Assembly (NCBI GenBank): GCA_002378745.1
Contig: DFRR01000001.1
Location: 36,042 to 57,911 of the forward strand
Length of the DNA: 21,870 nt
Source: Patescibacteria group bacterium UBA3458
Lineage (GTDB): Bacteria; Patescibacteriota; Minisyncoccia; Phycocordibacterales; UBA2100
Reading direction: 5' to 3'
The notes beneath the pieces are model-generated. The model had not been told where the DNA came from and ran no database searches. It was given only the letters and a program-made list of their open reading frames with translations. A program made the position numbers and the translations under genes. Of this stretch, positions 1 to 7,153 are shown piece by piece; the stretch's first letter is position 1, and each line of letters opens with the position of its first letter.

Positions 1-3
1 ATC

Positions 4-94
4 GGCAGTTTGTAGTTTATAAGCGCGACCAGACCCCTCATTCCCAAAGGGAATGAGGGGTCTGGTCGCAACTGCCAACTATAAACTACAAACT
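4..94. repeat. Nested inverted repeat with 21-bp perfect hairpin
   Basis: A perfect 21-bp stem (25-45 with 49-69, loop AAA) is flanked by a second inverted pair: the 14-bp arms 7-20 and 81-94 are exact complements, and GGCAGT at 4-9 also pairs with ACTGCC at 71-76. Neither strand has a T-run after the stem, so it is not a standard intrinsic terminator, although it lies directly after the murA stop. The two-layer symmetry resembles a small palindromic intergenic repeat or MITE-like element. The left edge of the window prevents checking for flanking target duplications. Confidence 0.8.
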
Positions 95-99
95 CTTCT

Positions 100-1614
100 C
101 TAGAGCTCGCTCACCACTTCAACGTGTGCGCCGATTTCGGAAAGTCGCTCGGCAATACGCTCATACCCACGCTCAATCGAATACACATTGCGAAGCAGCG
201 ATGTCCCTTCAGCAGCAAGCATGCCGATGAGCACTACAACTGCCGGACGCAGCGCCGGTGGACACACCACCTGCGCCGCCTTTAGTGGCGTCGGACCAGT
301 CACGAATACACGGTGTGGGTCAGCGAGTTTTACATCGGCACCAAGTCGGTTCAGTTCAGTAAAGTAAATAGCTCGCCCTTCCCACGCCCAATCATGTATA
401 AGCGTCGTCCCCTGTGACTGTGTTGCAATTGGAACAAAAAATGGAAGGTTATCGATGTTGAGACCGGGATACGGCAACGGATGTATTTTTACCGGCGACG
501 CTCTCAACTCGGACGGAAATACCGTAATGTCTACCAATTTGGTTTTCCCATTGTGTGCAAAGTACGGTGCGCTCTGTTCGTACTTGAGTCCCATGTAGCT
601 GAGCTTGAGTAGTTCAACCTCAAGGAAGTCAATTGGGCATCGCTCCACCCGAAGTTCAGAACCAGTCACGATAGCGGCACTCAAAAACATCATGGATTCA
701 ATCGGGTCTTCACTGTTATAGTGAGTTATTTCCTTATTTATTTCTTCAACGCCATACACAGTGAGCGTGGTGGTGCCCACGCCATCAACACGAACGCCAA
801 ACTGACGCAGCAAGAAACATACATCCTGCACTTGATAGTTTGGTGGTGCGTATTTTATGACCGTCTTCCCAGGAATAAGTGCAGCAATCATAAGTGCGTT
901 TATTGTCGCAGTGTCGCTTGCCTCATACATGACTATTTCAGCAGGTTTCAATTTTTTGTATGCAAACGCATAGTGTTCTTCATGTGTTTTCACGCGCCCA
1001 CCAAATGCTTCAAGTACATGCTTGTGTGCAGCAATCGTGCGGTCACCCATGTTGCAACCACCGGCATGTGGCAGTGCAAACTCGGCTTTTTGATGAATCA
1101 TCGGACCAATTAACATCAATACCGAACGCATACGTCGCGCTGCCGCTTTATCAATTGATGCTAGCTTAAATTGTGTAGGTGGCGTGATGCGCAACGTCGT
1201 TCGATCAAGAGAATCGATTTGCACACCGATACTCTTAAAGACTTCTATCATTCGATAAATTTCTTCGATGCGTGGTATACCATGCAACACGGTGGGTGCT
1301 TTGTTAAGTAACGCCGCACACAAAAGTGCGAGTGCTCCGTTCTTTGAGGTGTTGGTGACCGCGCTCCCGTGTAACTTATGACCTCCTTCGATTTTAAAAT
1401 CAACACTCTCCTTGAGACCAACAACCTGGTGATGCAACACGTCACTTATCTTCAATAGCTGGCCAGTAGAGAGGTTTTGCTCACCCTTCTCAATGCGTGC
1501 AACGGCGGATTGTGAAGTTCCCAATGCCTGAGCAAAGGACTTTTGTGTAAGCCCTCGACGACGACGTAGCTCTTTGATAAAGAGTCCTATTTTCTTGTGA
1601 GAATCTGAAGACAT
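100..1614 (-). CDS. murA: UDP-GlcNAc 1-carboxyvinyltransferase (MurA) with N-terminal XRE-type HTH domain
   Basis: MurA transfers enolpyruvate from PEP to UDP-GlcNAc, the first committed step of peptidoglycan precursor synthesis in the cytoplasm. The last ~430 residues are a complete EPSP/MurA fold: the SKNGA segment supplies the conserved Lys-Asn, GGCNMGDR carries the catalytic-loop Cys and Arg, and PYPGLNIDNLPFF holds the expected Asp. The first ~65 residues are an extra XRE/Cro-type helix-turn-helix (RRRRGLTQKSFAQALGTSQ, then SAVARIEKGEQNLS). Ordinary MurA is about 420 residues; this is 504 from the chosen Met. I start at 1614 (MSSDSHKK) rather than the hydrophobic extension six residues upstream; neither has a clear Shine-Dalgarno. 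The usual Asp before the conserved Arg (DLRA) reads ALRP, a deviation. It is divergent from the PriA-like gene, with a palindrome between them. The fusion suggests DNA binding or autoregulation, which is inference. Confidence 0.9.
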   Translation of the reverse strand: MSSDSHKKIGLFIKELRRRRGLTQKSFAQALGTSQSAVARIEKGEQNLSTGQLLKISDVLHHQVVGLKESVDFKIEGGHKLHGSAVTNTSKNGALALLCAALLNKAPTVLHGIPRIEEIYRMIEVFKSIGVQIDSLDRTTLRITPPTQFKLASIDKAAARRMRSVLMLIGPMIHQKAEFALPHAGGCNMGDRTIAAHKHVLEAFGGRVKTHEEHYAFAYKKLKPAEIVMYEASDTATINALMIAALIPGKTVIKYAPPNYQVQDVCFLLRQFGVRVDGVGTTTLTVYGVEEINKEITHYNSEDPIESMMFLSAAIVTGSELRVERCPIDFLEVELLKLSYMGLKYEQSAPYFAHNGKTKLVDITVFPSELRASPVKIHPLPYPGLNIDNLPFFVPIATQSQGTTLIHDWAWEGRAIYFTELNRLGADVKLADPHRVFVTGPTPLKAAQVVCPPALRPAVVVLIGMLAAEGTSLLRNVYSIERGYERIAERLSEIGAHVEVVSEL

Positions 1615-1635
1615 GAAAAATGTCAGTAGCACTAT

Positions 1636-1657
1636 GTTATATCAGATATGATATAAC
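1636..1657. promoter_or_regulatory. 22-bp palindromic operator-like site between murA and the PriA-like gene
   Basis: The arms GTTATATCA and TGATATAAC are perfect complements around a GATA spacer. The site lies 21 bp upstream of the MurA start and 37 bp upstream of the PriA-like start, and both arms contain -10-like TATAAC/TATGAT hexamers. Size and symmetry suit a homodimeric XRE-family regulator, and the adjacent gene encodes such a domain. The link is inference. Confidence 0.5.
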
Positions 1658-1694
1658 GCAACCTATTCTGTGCATATGCTATGCTAGTGGCGTC

Positions 1695-3590
1695 ATGTTT
1701 ATTGTCCACGTTATACCAATCACTAAATCAAAAGTGGGACAACTCTCCTATTACTCTCCCCAAGCATTCACGCCTGGGAGCGTCATTTTCGTACCGCTAC
1801 GAAACAAAGAAGTGCCGGCACTCATTGTCGGCACTGAAGACGCACGGGCTATCAAATCAATCTTGCGTACGAATGTGTATGAAACACGAAAAATACGCTC
1901 GCAGGAGCCGATGCAGTTAGTTACCCCCGGGTTTGTTCGTGCAGCTGCAGCCACAGCGAAACACTTTGGAACTTCAACGGGGAGCGTACTATCCGGTTAT
2001 ATTCCCACTGCAATACTCACCGCCGCAGAAAGAGGCGAATGTGTATCGCCAAAAACGTACAATGAGCGTGTTGGGCAATTCGAGCAAAGTGTGTTACAGC
2101 TGTCACAAAATGAACGTGTTGAGAAGTATAAGACGATTCTTCGTGGGCACTTTGCGCAAGGACACTCAGTATTTCTATGTGCACCTACTATCCGGGAGGC
2201 GCGTTTTTTTGAACATCAATACAGTCGCGGCATTGAAAAGTACACCTTTCTACTTGAGAGTTCGCAGAGCAAAAAGAAACAAAAAGAAGTATGGAATGCG
2301 ATTCTCAATGAACCCCATCCGGTGCTTATCATCGGAACACCAACCTTTGCGAGCATACCACGAACCGATATCGCGCTATTTATTCTCGAACACGAAATGT
2401 CGTCTGCATACAAGCAGCAAGTGCAACCATACGTTGATGCTCGCACCCTGCTTGAGTACGTTGCTCGCGAAACCGGCAGCGGGCTCGTACATGCCGGCAC
2501 AACCGTTAGTCTGAAAGTGCATCAGGCGCTTCTGGATGGATTTGCAACCGAACTGGAAGAACACACCTTGAAGCTCCGAACCAATAGTTGCGTAGAGATT
2601 ATCGATGTAAAAAGCGTGCGGAAAGCAGCAAAAGAAGCCGGGCGACCATTTCCGGTACTGAGTCCACAATCAATTTCCAAAATACAAGAGACGAGCGATT
2701 CAGGTGCACATACATTTGTTTTCGCCGCGCGACGTGGCGTTGCCAGCCACACCGTCTGTAACGATTGTGGTACGACCGTCACCTGTGCGCAGTGTGCGTC
2801 TCCGGTAGTGCTGCACACAAGCGGAAGTACACGTGAACTACTCTGCCATCGATGCGGACAGTCGCGCGATGCGCACGAAACTTGCGTCACCTGTGGCAGC
2901 TGGAATCTCATTGCACTTGGCGTAGGTATCGAACGCATCGAGGAATACGTACGTGCCACATTACCCAACGTACCAGTGTTTGTCTTAAGTAGTGACACCG
3001 CAGCAACCCCCGCACAGGCACAAAAGATTGCTGATGTATTTTACGATACAAAAGGTGCAATACTGCTCGGTACTGAACGTGCGCTCGCTTATCTGACGAC
3101 ACCGGTGCAATGCAGCATTATGAGCTCTATTGACTCACTCTTATGCGTACCTGACTTTCGCATCGAAGAACGTCTCTTTGGCATCATTGCACTTTTACGA
3201 GAACACTCCGACCGCACTGTCTGTATTGAAACAAGCACGCCGACGAACGCCATGCTCAAGCACGCACAACGCGGCTCATTAACCGAGTATGCCCGAGAGG
3301 AACTTGAGTTGCGTAAGAAACTGCACTACCCACCATACACACGACTTATTAAAGTAACTATCACAGGGAACCGCACGACGGTCATAGCCATGATGCAGCG
3401 CTTTGTTGCATCGACCGAAGGGTATCGTCCTCGTGTATTTGCCGGATTTATGAAGAAAGGTACACAGGTGGCACTCCATGCACTCATTCGCGTCCCTGCT
3501 TCAAAATGGCCGGATGAGAAACTTTTGACAATATTGGATACTCTGCCACCGTCAGTCACTATAAACGTCGACCCTGAGCGAACGCTTTAA
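1695..3590 (+). CDS. priA: PriA-like primosomal protein N' with degenerate helicase motifs
   Basis: PriA restarts stalled replication forks as a 3'-5' superfamily 2 helicase. This 631-residue protein has PriA architecture: an N-terminal 3'-DNA-binding domain (YYSPQAFTPGSVIFVPL), a helicase-like core, an eight-cysteine zinc module (CxxC pairs, residues ~355-400), then GVGIERIEEYV and the C-terminal ELELRKKLHYPPY segment. The catalytic motifs are lost. No GxGKT Walker A precedes the block aligned with PriA's VLVPEI. The DEEH box reads EHEM within LEHEMSSAYKQQ. The GSATPS motif reads GTTVS. The GRAGR arginine-finger region is absent. Start at 1695 is chosen because MFIVHVIPITKSKV matches the PriA N-terminus; the upstream extension overlaps the divergent promoter region. 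It probably cannot hydrolyse ATP and may act as a structural DNA/zinc adaptor. Family assignment is firm; the inactive state is inferred from motifs. Confidence 0.85.
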   Translation: MFIVHVIPITKSKVGQLSYYSPQAFTPGSVIFVPLRNKEVPALIVGTEDARAIKSILRTNVYETRKIRSQEPMQLVTPGFVRAAAATAKHFGTSTGSVLSGYIPTAILTAAERGECVSPKTYNERVGQFEQSVLQLSQNERVEKYKTILRGHFAQGHSVFLCAPTIREARFFEHQYSRGIEKYTFLLESSQSKKKQKEVWNAILNEPHPVLIIGTPTFASIPRTDIALFILEHEMSSAYKQQVQPYVDARTLLEYVARETGSGLVHAGTTVSLKVHQALLDGFATELEEHTLKLRTNSCVEIIDVKSVRKAAKEAGRPFPVLSPQSISKIQETSDSGAHTFVFAARRGVASHTVCNDCGTTVTCAQCASPVVLHTSGSTRELLCHRCGQSRDAHETCVTCGSWNLIALGVGIERIEEYVRATLPNVPVFVLSSDTAATPAQAQKIADVFYDTKGAILLGTERALAYLTTPVQCSIMSSIDSLLCVPDFRIEERLFGIIALLREHSDRTVCIETSTPTNAMLKHAQRGSLTEYAREELELRKKLHYPPYTRLIKVTITGNRTTVIAMMQRFVASTEGYRPRVFAGFMKKGTQVALHALIRVPASKWPDEKLLTILDTLPPSVTINVDPERTL

Positions 3591-3614
3591 GCATTGTTCT
3601 TTTCAGAGTATAGT
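3586..3614 (+). promoter_or_regulatory. Predicted promoter for def (leaderless)
   Basis: TTTAAG (3586-3591), a 17-bp spacer and TATAGT (3609-3614) precede the ATG at 3621 by 6 bp, so transcription would begin at the start codon. The -35 is weak and overlaps the stop of the preceding gene. Confidence 0.4.
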
Positions 3615-3620
3615 GTGTGT

Positions 3621-4151
3621 ATGAAGAGCATAGTTACTGTTGAAGACCCGATTTTGCGCGCCATAGCGGCTCCCGTTCCTCATGAGGCAATCACGAGCAA
3701 CCAGACACGTGAGACTATTCGTGATATGCAAAAGGCGCTCGCTGCTGAGCGTTTTGGTGTTGCAATCGCGGCACCTCAAATTGGGGTGTCAGTTCGTATA
3801 TTCATTGTTTCAGGAAAGGTATACGCGTCCCACGAAAAGTCTGAGTACACGTCAGAAGCGTATCCCGACCGCATTTTCATAAACCCGGAAGTGCTCAAAA
3901 GTTCACGTAAACAGCGTGTAGGAAACGAAGGATGTCTTTCCGTACCATTCAAATACGGCCCACGAGTGATGCGCAGCGAACAGATAACGCTTCGCTACTA
4001 TGACGAAAATGGTGAGCAGCACGAACACGGAGCATCAGGTTTTCTTGCGCAAATATATCAACATGAAATTGATCACCTAAACGGCATTCTCTACATCGAC
4101 CACGCACAGGAAGTCATCGATGTTGATGAAAACATGAACCCACTTGAATAG
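3621..4151 (+). CDS. def: Peptide deformylase
   Basis: Removes the formyl group from the N-terminal Met of nascent proteins, using a metal ion. All three signature motifs are visible: GVAIAAPQ (residues 46-53), EGCLS (103-107) and HEIDH (148-152), giving Cys105, His148 and His152 as metal ligands and Glu149 as catalyst. The protein is 176 aa, normal for the family. A TTG nine codons upstream could extend it, but MKSIVTVEDPILR matches the usual deformylase N-terminus, so I start at the ATG. It lies just downstream of the PriA-like gene. fmt, which adds the formyl group, follows after the structured intergenic region. Motif 1 has Ala-Ile where many homologues have Gly-Leu; this is conservative. 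Confidence 0.95.
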   Translation: MKSIVTVEDPILRAIAAPVPHEAITSNQTRETIRDMQKALAAERFGVAIAAPQIGVSVRIFIVSGKVYASHEKSEYTSEAYPDRIFINPEVLKSSRKQRVGNEGCLSVPFKYGPRVMRSEQITLRYYDENGEQHEHGASGFLAQIYQHEIDHLNGILYIDHAQEVIDVDENMNPLE

Positions 4152-4177
4152 TGTAGCCAACTTGGTAAGCTCATATA

Positions 4178-4312
4178 GTATCGTTGGTGCCCAACCCGCC
4201 CGGCCCCACCGCACGGCGGCGCCAGCGATGCAGGTATGGAGGAGGTCCCCTGAGTACTCCTCACGCGCCGCGAATTCCCAATCCCCCCCAGGAGTTCGCG
4301 GCGCACTTTTTT
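4178..4312 (+). ncRNA. Candidate structured small RNA 1 (def-fmt intergenic)
   Basis: No ORF is convincing here, but the sequence folds strongly. A 10-bp stem (4182-4191 with 4218-4227, two G-U pairs) comes first. A second hairpin pairs GAGGAG (4239-4244) with CTCCTC (4257-4262). Last is a 10-bp GC-rich terminator stem followed by T6. A possible promoter is TTGAAT (4144-4149), 16 bp, TAAGCT (4166-4171), overlapping the def stop. The Shine-Dalgarno-like GGAGGAG is paired within the second hairpin. I see no match to SRP, 6S, tmRNA or RNase P core motifs. It may instead be a long structured def 3' UTR. The RNA ends are estimates. Confidence 0.45.
4265..4312 (+). terminator. Intrinsic terminator of RNA candidate 1
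   Basis: The stem arms GCGCCGCGAA (4265-4274) and TTCGCGGCGC (4295-4304) pair perfectly across a 20-nt loop, followed by AC and six T's. Confidence 0.75.
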
Positions 4313-4320
4313 ATGTGCAC

Positions 4321-4348
4321 TTGAAAAAAGTGTGCGATTACGTACAGT
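4321..4348 (+). promoter_or_regulatory. Predicted promoter of RNA candidate 2
   Basis: TTGAAA (4321-4326), 16 bp, TACAGT (4343-4348) lies just after the first terminator and before the second structured unit. A start near 4355 is expected. Confidence 0.5.
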
Positions 4349-4354
4349 GTACTA

Positions 4355-4497
4355 TTCAAAGTATACGCAGGGGGTGTGTCACCATGCCCACTGCACCGCC
4401 GGAGCGACAGTGCCCAGATACACTGTCGGACTGCCGGCTGAGGGGAGGCGGCGCGACAGGTTTTGCAAATCTGACGCAGACGCCTCCCCTTTTTTTT
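4355..4497 (+). ncRNA. Candidate structured small RNA 2 (def-fmt intergenic)
   Basis: This unit has its own candidate promoter and a strong terminator. The central hairpin is an 8-bp perfect stem (4405-4412 with 4421-4428) closed by a second 5-bp stem, GCCGG (4398-4402) with CCGGC (4434-4438), around small internal loops. A short GGTG/CACC hairpin lies 5' of it. The terminator arm (4442-4489) contains an additional inner stem (CAGGTTT with AAATCTG). No Rfam family is recognised by eye. Promoter plus compact fold plus terminator, and no ORF, favour a genuine small RNA of about 140 nt. An fmt attenuator is the alternative. Confidence 0.5.
4442..4497 (+). terminator. Intrinsic terminator of RNA candidate 2
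   Basis: GGGGAGGCG (4442-4450) pairs with CGCCTCCCC (4481-4489), followed by eight T's (4490-4497). It has a structured apical part. It lies 37 bp upstream of the fmt start, so it would also insulate fmt from upstream transcription. Confidence 0.85.
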
Positions 4498-4533
4498 CTT
4501 CTGCTTTTGCATACAATACGCTACACTGTGTCC

Positions 4534-5382
4534 ATGCAGACTCCACATTTTGTATTCTTTGGAACGCCATATTTGGCAACTATTGTCCTTGATGCACTTG
4601 AGGCAAAAGGGTTACTGCCAGCACTCATCGTTACGGCGCCGGACAAGCCAGCTGGGCGTGGCATGCGCATACAAGCATCTCCAGTAAAACAATGGGCACA
4701 GGCACGCCACATTCCCACATACGAGCCGACAACATTCGATGCGGAAACGCTCACGACACTGAAAAAAACTGATGCTGATGTGTTTATCGTCGTTGCCTAC
4801 GGAAAGATTCTGCCGCAGGCGGTGTTAGACATTCCTCCACGCGGTATTTTGAATGTGCATCCGTCGCTACTGCCAAAGTTTCGCGGACCATCACCCGTTC
4901 GTAGTGCAATTCTTGCAGATGAACGCATTGTCGGTGTATCAGTAATGAAAATTGATGAAAAGATGGACCATGGACCACTCCTCGTACAAGAAATATATGA
5001 GCCTGAACACTGGCCGCCAAACGCGCGTGAGCTTGATGAGTACCTCTTCGCTCGCGGTGGAGCGCTACTCGCAGACATACTTCCTAACTACGTAGCTGGT
5101 GCCGTTGCTCTACAAGAGCAAGACCATGACGCTGCAACGTACTGCAAGTTATTCAAAAAAGAAGACGGACTGCTTAATCTTGATGATGACCCGTACACAA
5201 ATCTATTGAAAATACATGCATACGCGGGTTGGCCGGGTACGTATTTCTTTGCCGAAAAGGACGGAAAGCACGTGCGCGTAAATATACTTTCAGCACATAT
5301 CGAAAATGACTCTCTGATACTCGACGAAGTCATTCCTGAAGGCAAGCAACGTATGTCGTACGCCCAGTTTACGCAAAAATAA
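4534..5382 (+). CDS. fmt: Methionyl-tRNA formyltransferase
   Basis: Formylates initiator Met-tRNA from 10-formyl-THF. The N-terminal Rossmann-like domain shows FFGTPYLA and the THF-binding/catalytic segment NVHPSLLPKFRG (Asn107, His109), and Asp145 follows in MDHGPLL. These match the Asn-His-Asp triad of the family. From the ATG at 4534 it is 282 aa, somewhat shorter than the usual ~310, so the C-terminal OB-like tRNA-binding domain is reduced. The open frame continues upstream for 130 codons through the RNA candidates and terminators, but that extension has no homology and is rejected. A TACACT box 6 bp before the ATG suggests a leaderless mRNA. Pairs functionally with def upstream. Confidence 0.93.
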   Translation: MQTPHFVFFGTPYLATIVLDALEAKGLLPALIVTAPDKPAGRGMRIQASPVKQWAQARHIPTYEPTTFDAETLTTLKKTDADVFIVVAYGKILPQAVLDIPPRGILNVHPSLLPKFRGPSPVRSAILADERIVGVSVMKIDEKMDHGPLLVQEIYEPEHWPPNARELDEYLFARGGALLADILPNYVAGAVALQEQDHDAATYCKLFKKEDGLLNLDDDPYTNLLKIHAYAGWPGTYFFAEKDGKHVRVNILSAHIENDSLILDEVIPEGKQRMSYAQFTQK

Positions 5383-5391
5383 AAAAAGAGT

Positions 5392-5682
5392 ATGGAACGA
5401 AAGGAACTGTATAAGAAATGGGTGCGAGCTATGAACGAGCGTGCTTTGGAACCAGGAGAAGAACGTATTGACGAAATGGCACCCTGGAAAATAGCAGGAC
5501 TGCGAAGAATCATCACACAAGAAATGCAGGCTGCTGGTATAGAAGAACCGTTTCGTGTTATTTATTTCAGAACAGAAGGCGATAATTGGATATGTGGTGT
5601 GCGCACAAAAAGCACAAAGCGCACATTCAGCGGAAGCCTTGCTGATTTAGAAACAGGCGTAACGCCGAAAAAGCCGAAGTAA
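5392..5682 (+). CDS. Hypothetical 96-aa protein
   Basis: I do not recognise a family. It begins 9 bp after the fmt stop, so it is probably co-transcribed with fmt. The N-terminal half is charged and helical in character (MERKELYKKWVRAMNERALE). The C-terminal half is basic, with FRVIYFRTEGDNWICGVRTK, possibly beta strands, ending in PKKPK. No signal peptide or membrane segment. It ends at the base before the convergent hibernation-factor gene, with no terminator visible between them. Confidence 0.7.
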   Translation: MERKELYKKWVRAMNERALEPGEERIDEMAPWKIAGLRRIITQEMQAAGIEEPFRVIYFRTEGDNWICGVRTKSTKRTFSGSLADLETGVTPKKPK

Positions 5683-6045
5683 CTACTCCCAAAAACGCAG
5701 CATTCTTTTGATGCGTGCGCCGCCCTTGCGAATCATATCGGTTCGTTTTGACTTCCCTCGTAATAGACGACGAGACAGGTCATCTTTTGCTTCATCAATT
5801 GCCGCATGTAGTGTTTCCCCGTGCCCTACCGCATGCGTTCGCTCTGCTCCTGCATGTATCGTTATGTCTGCACGGAATACGTTCCCCGACTGCTGATGCT
5901 GGTCTCGCTGCAGCTCAACCTCAGCACGCATATTCTCTTCAGCAACACCATGCAGCAGCTTGTAGAGCATTGCTATTTTCTCTTCTACATAGGTGCGAAT
6001 CTCATCATTAAGATCAATCGTTGGTGCTTTAAAATCAATGTTCAT
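5683..6045 (-). CDS. raiA: Short ribosome hibernation promoting factor (HPF/RaiA family)
   Basis: Binds the 30S subunit in starved or cold-stressed cells and silences translation. The 120-aa protein shows the family pattern: MNIDFKAPTIDLNDEIRTYVEEKI (helix 1), a central AEVELQRD strand, FRADITIHAGAERTHA, then HAAIDEAKDDLSRRLLRGKSK. The start at 6045 is preferred over an upstream extension that overlaps DUF167. There is no long-HPF C-terminal dimerisation domain; only a basic tail (MIRKGGARIKRMLRFWE), so it is the short, monomeric type. It is the last gene of the glutaredoxin-DUF167-raiA group, 10 bp after DUF167. Confidence 0.88.
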   Translation of the reverse strand: MNIDFKAPTIDLNDEIRTYVEEKIAMLYKLLHGVAEENMRAEVELQRDQHQQSGNVFRADITIHAGAERTHAVGHGETLHAAIDEAKDDLSRRLLRGKSKRTDMIRKGGARIKRMLRFWE

Positions 6046-6055
6046 ATGCTGATTG

Positions 6056-6286
6056 TTAGTTAGTAACAATGAATACTTTTTTGCGGGAACGCTGCCCCGT
6101 CTGCATACGCACATGCTCTATAGTAACACCAAAAGCGCGTGCAACGCATTCACGTATACGCATGTTTGCCCTATTTCCTTGGGCAGGCTCACGTACATAT
6201 ATCTCGAATGTATCGTCTGCGAGCTGTACTACTTTTTCCTTACGTGCATCAGGAAATACCTTAACGTACACCGTCTTTGTCGCCAT
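6056..6286 (-). CDS. DUF167 (YggU) family protein
   Basis: A 76-aa member of the small DUF167/YggU family: VYVKVFPDARKEKV at the start, then FEIYVREPAQGNRANMRIRECVARAFGV, and a C-terminal RSRKKVFIV strand. The function of the family is unknown. I start at 6286 (MATKTVYVKV); it overlaps the end of the glutaredoxin gene by 26 bp, which suggests translational coupling. A longer reading from 6325 adds 13 residues without family similarity. Confidence 0.82.
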   Translation of the reverse strand: MATKTVYVKVFPDARKEKVVQLADDTFEIYVREPAQGNRANMRIRECVARAFGVTIEHVRMQTGQRSRKKVFIVTN

Positions 6287-6515
6287 AGGTTTGTGTAAGG
6301 TACGTAATGATGTCGTCACTCTCATATAGCGATACGTTGTTAGCTGTATCTACCAAGTACGGTACCTGCCGCTTGCCGCCGAGCGCGATAAGTTCATCCG
6401 TAACTGCTTTGCTCGAATCAATATCACGCAAGTCAAAGGAAATACCGTTACTCTCCGCAAAGGTGAGTACCTTAATGCAGTATGGACATAATGGACGATA
6501 GTATAGGGTAAGCAT
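6261..6515 (-). CDS. Glutaredoxin-like protein
   Basis: Thiol-disulfide oxidoreductase with a dithiol CPYC active site at residues 10-13, cis-Pro in RQVPYLVD (Pro52), and the C-terminal SLYESDDIITYLTQTYG segment typical of glutaredoxins and GST N-terminal domains. 84 aa, normal size for a glutaredoxin. First gene of the minus-strand group with DUF167 and raiA. No glutathione-synthesis gene is in view, so the physiological thiol is unknown. Confidence 0.88.
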   Translation of the reverse strand: MLTLYYRPLCPYCIKVLTFAESNGISFDLRDIDSSKAVTDELIALGGKRQVPYLVDTANNVSLYESDDIITYLTQTYGDKDGVR

Positions 6516-6535
6516 TGTGAATGTGGTTACGTTAA

Positions 6536-7006
6536 TTATCTGTTTTCTGGTCTATTATACACTCCGATAAGTTCGGCTTTGGCCAGTATGTGGCCGCGCA
6601 TTGCCGCGCGCACCGCTTCTTTGGTTGCGCCTTCCTGTTCATCGAGCATGGTATTAAGCGCGTACACCATGAAGAAGTAACGATGTTCTCTGTCTGGTGG
6701 ACATGGACCGCCATAGGAGAGCGTGTTTGCGGTAGTGAGTCCGGCTACGCCTTCCGGTTTCTGCCCTTCTGCAATTTTTGCAGTATCCGGTGGAATGTTA
6801 AAAACAATCCAATGATCCCACATCCCGTCCTCACGTACGAAGGTTGGTACATCCGGGTCTTCAACAATAAGTACAAGCGATTTTGCTTCCCGTGGCGCGT
6901 TCAAAATGCGAAGCTCGGGAGAAATATTAGCGCCATCGCACGTATACTTCTCAGGTATCGCTTCCCCGTTTCCAAATGCCGGGCTGGTAAGTTGCATGTC
7001 GCTCAT
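6536..7006 (-). CDS. YbhB/YbcL family Raf-kinase-inhibitor-like (PEBP) protein
   Basis: 156-aa PEBP-fold protein. Visible family motifs: YTCDGANISPEL, LIVEDPDVP, MWDHWIVFNIPP and YGGPCPPDREHRYFFMVYAL, which build the anion-binding pocket. Bacterial members are of uncertain function. The start at 7006 is set by the MSDMQLTSPAF N-terminus; the open frame extends another 70 codons upstream through the tRNA gene and is not credible. No signal peptide, so cytoplasmic. Confidence 0.92.
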   Translation of the reverse strand: MSDMQLTSPAFGNGEAIPEKYTCDGANISPELRILNAPREAKSLVLIVEDPDVPTFVREDGMWDHWIVFNIPPDTAKIAEGQKPEGVAGLTTANTLSYGGPCPPDREHRYFFMVYALNTMLDEQEGATKEAVRAAMRGHILAKAELIGVYNRPENR

Positions 7007-7012
7007 ACGGGT

Positions 7013-7041
7013 ATTGTCCCGCACACATCGTACCGACGCAA
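7013..7041 (-). promoter_or_regulatory. Predicted leaderless promoter of the PEBP gene
   Basis: On the minus strand: TTGCGT (7041-7036), 17 bp, GACAAT (7018-7013), then 6 bp to the ATG at 7006. Transcription would start at the start codon. Confidence 0.5.
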
Positions 7042-7069
7042 CCCGAAGAAACCATGAAGATATCGCGCA

Positions 7070-7097
7070 TTGAAAAAGACCTCGTCTCGTGTAGAAT
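7070..7097 (+). promoter_or_regulatory. Predicted tRNA-Asn promoter
   Basis: TTGAAA (7070-7075), 16 bp, TAGAAT (7092-7097). The expected start near 7104 leaves a ~50-nt 5' leader before the tRNA for RNase P. Confidence 0.6.
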
Positions 7098-7153
7098 ACG
7101 TCAGTTCCTTCGGGAACATACCGTCGTGCCAGCATTGCTGTCACACACCGTAT

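Noticed and set aside
1933..2514. 193-aa plus-strand ORF
   Set aside because: Out-of-frame shadow inside the PriA-like gene, with no recognisable motifs.
4178..4497. SRP RNA, 6S RNA or tmRNA identity for the two RNA candidates
   Set aside because: No GGAAGGAAGCAGC-type SRP loop, no tmRNA tRNA-like end, and only a short GTCCCCTGAG resemblance to 6S without the open-bubble architecture.
4144..4533. 130-codon N-terminal extension of fmt
   Set aside because: It passes through two strong terminators and RNA-like stems and has no Fmt similarity; the FFGTP start at 4534 is standard.
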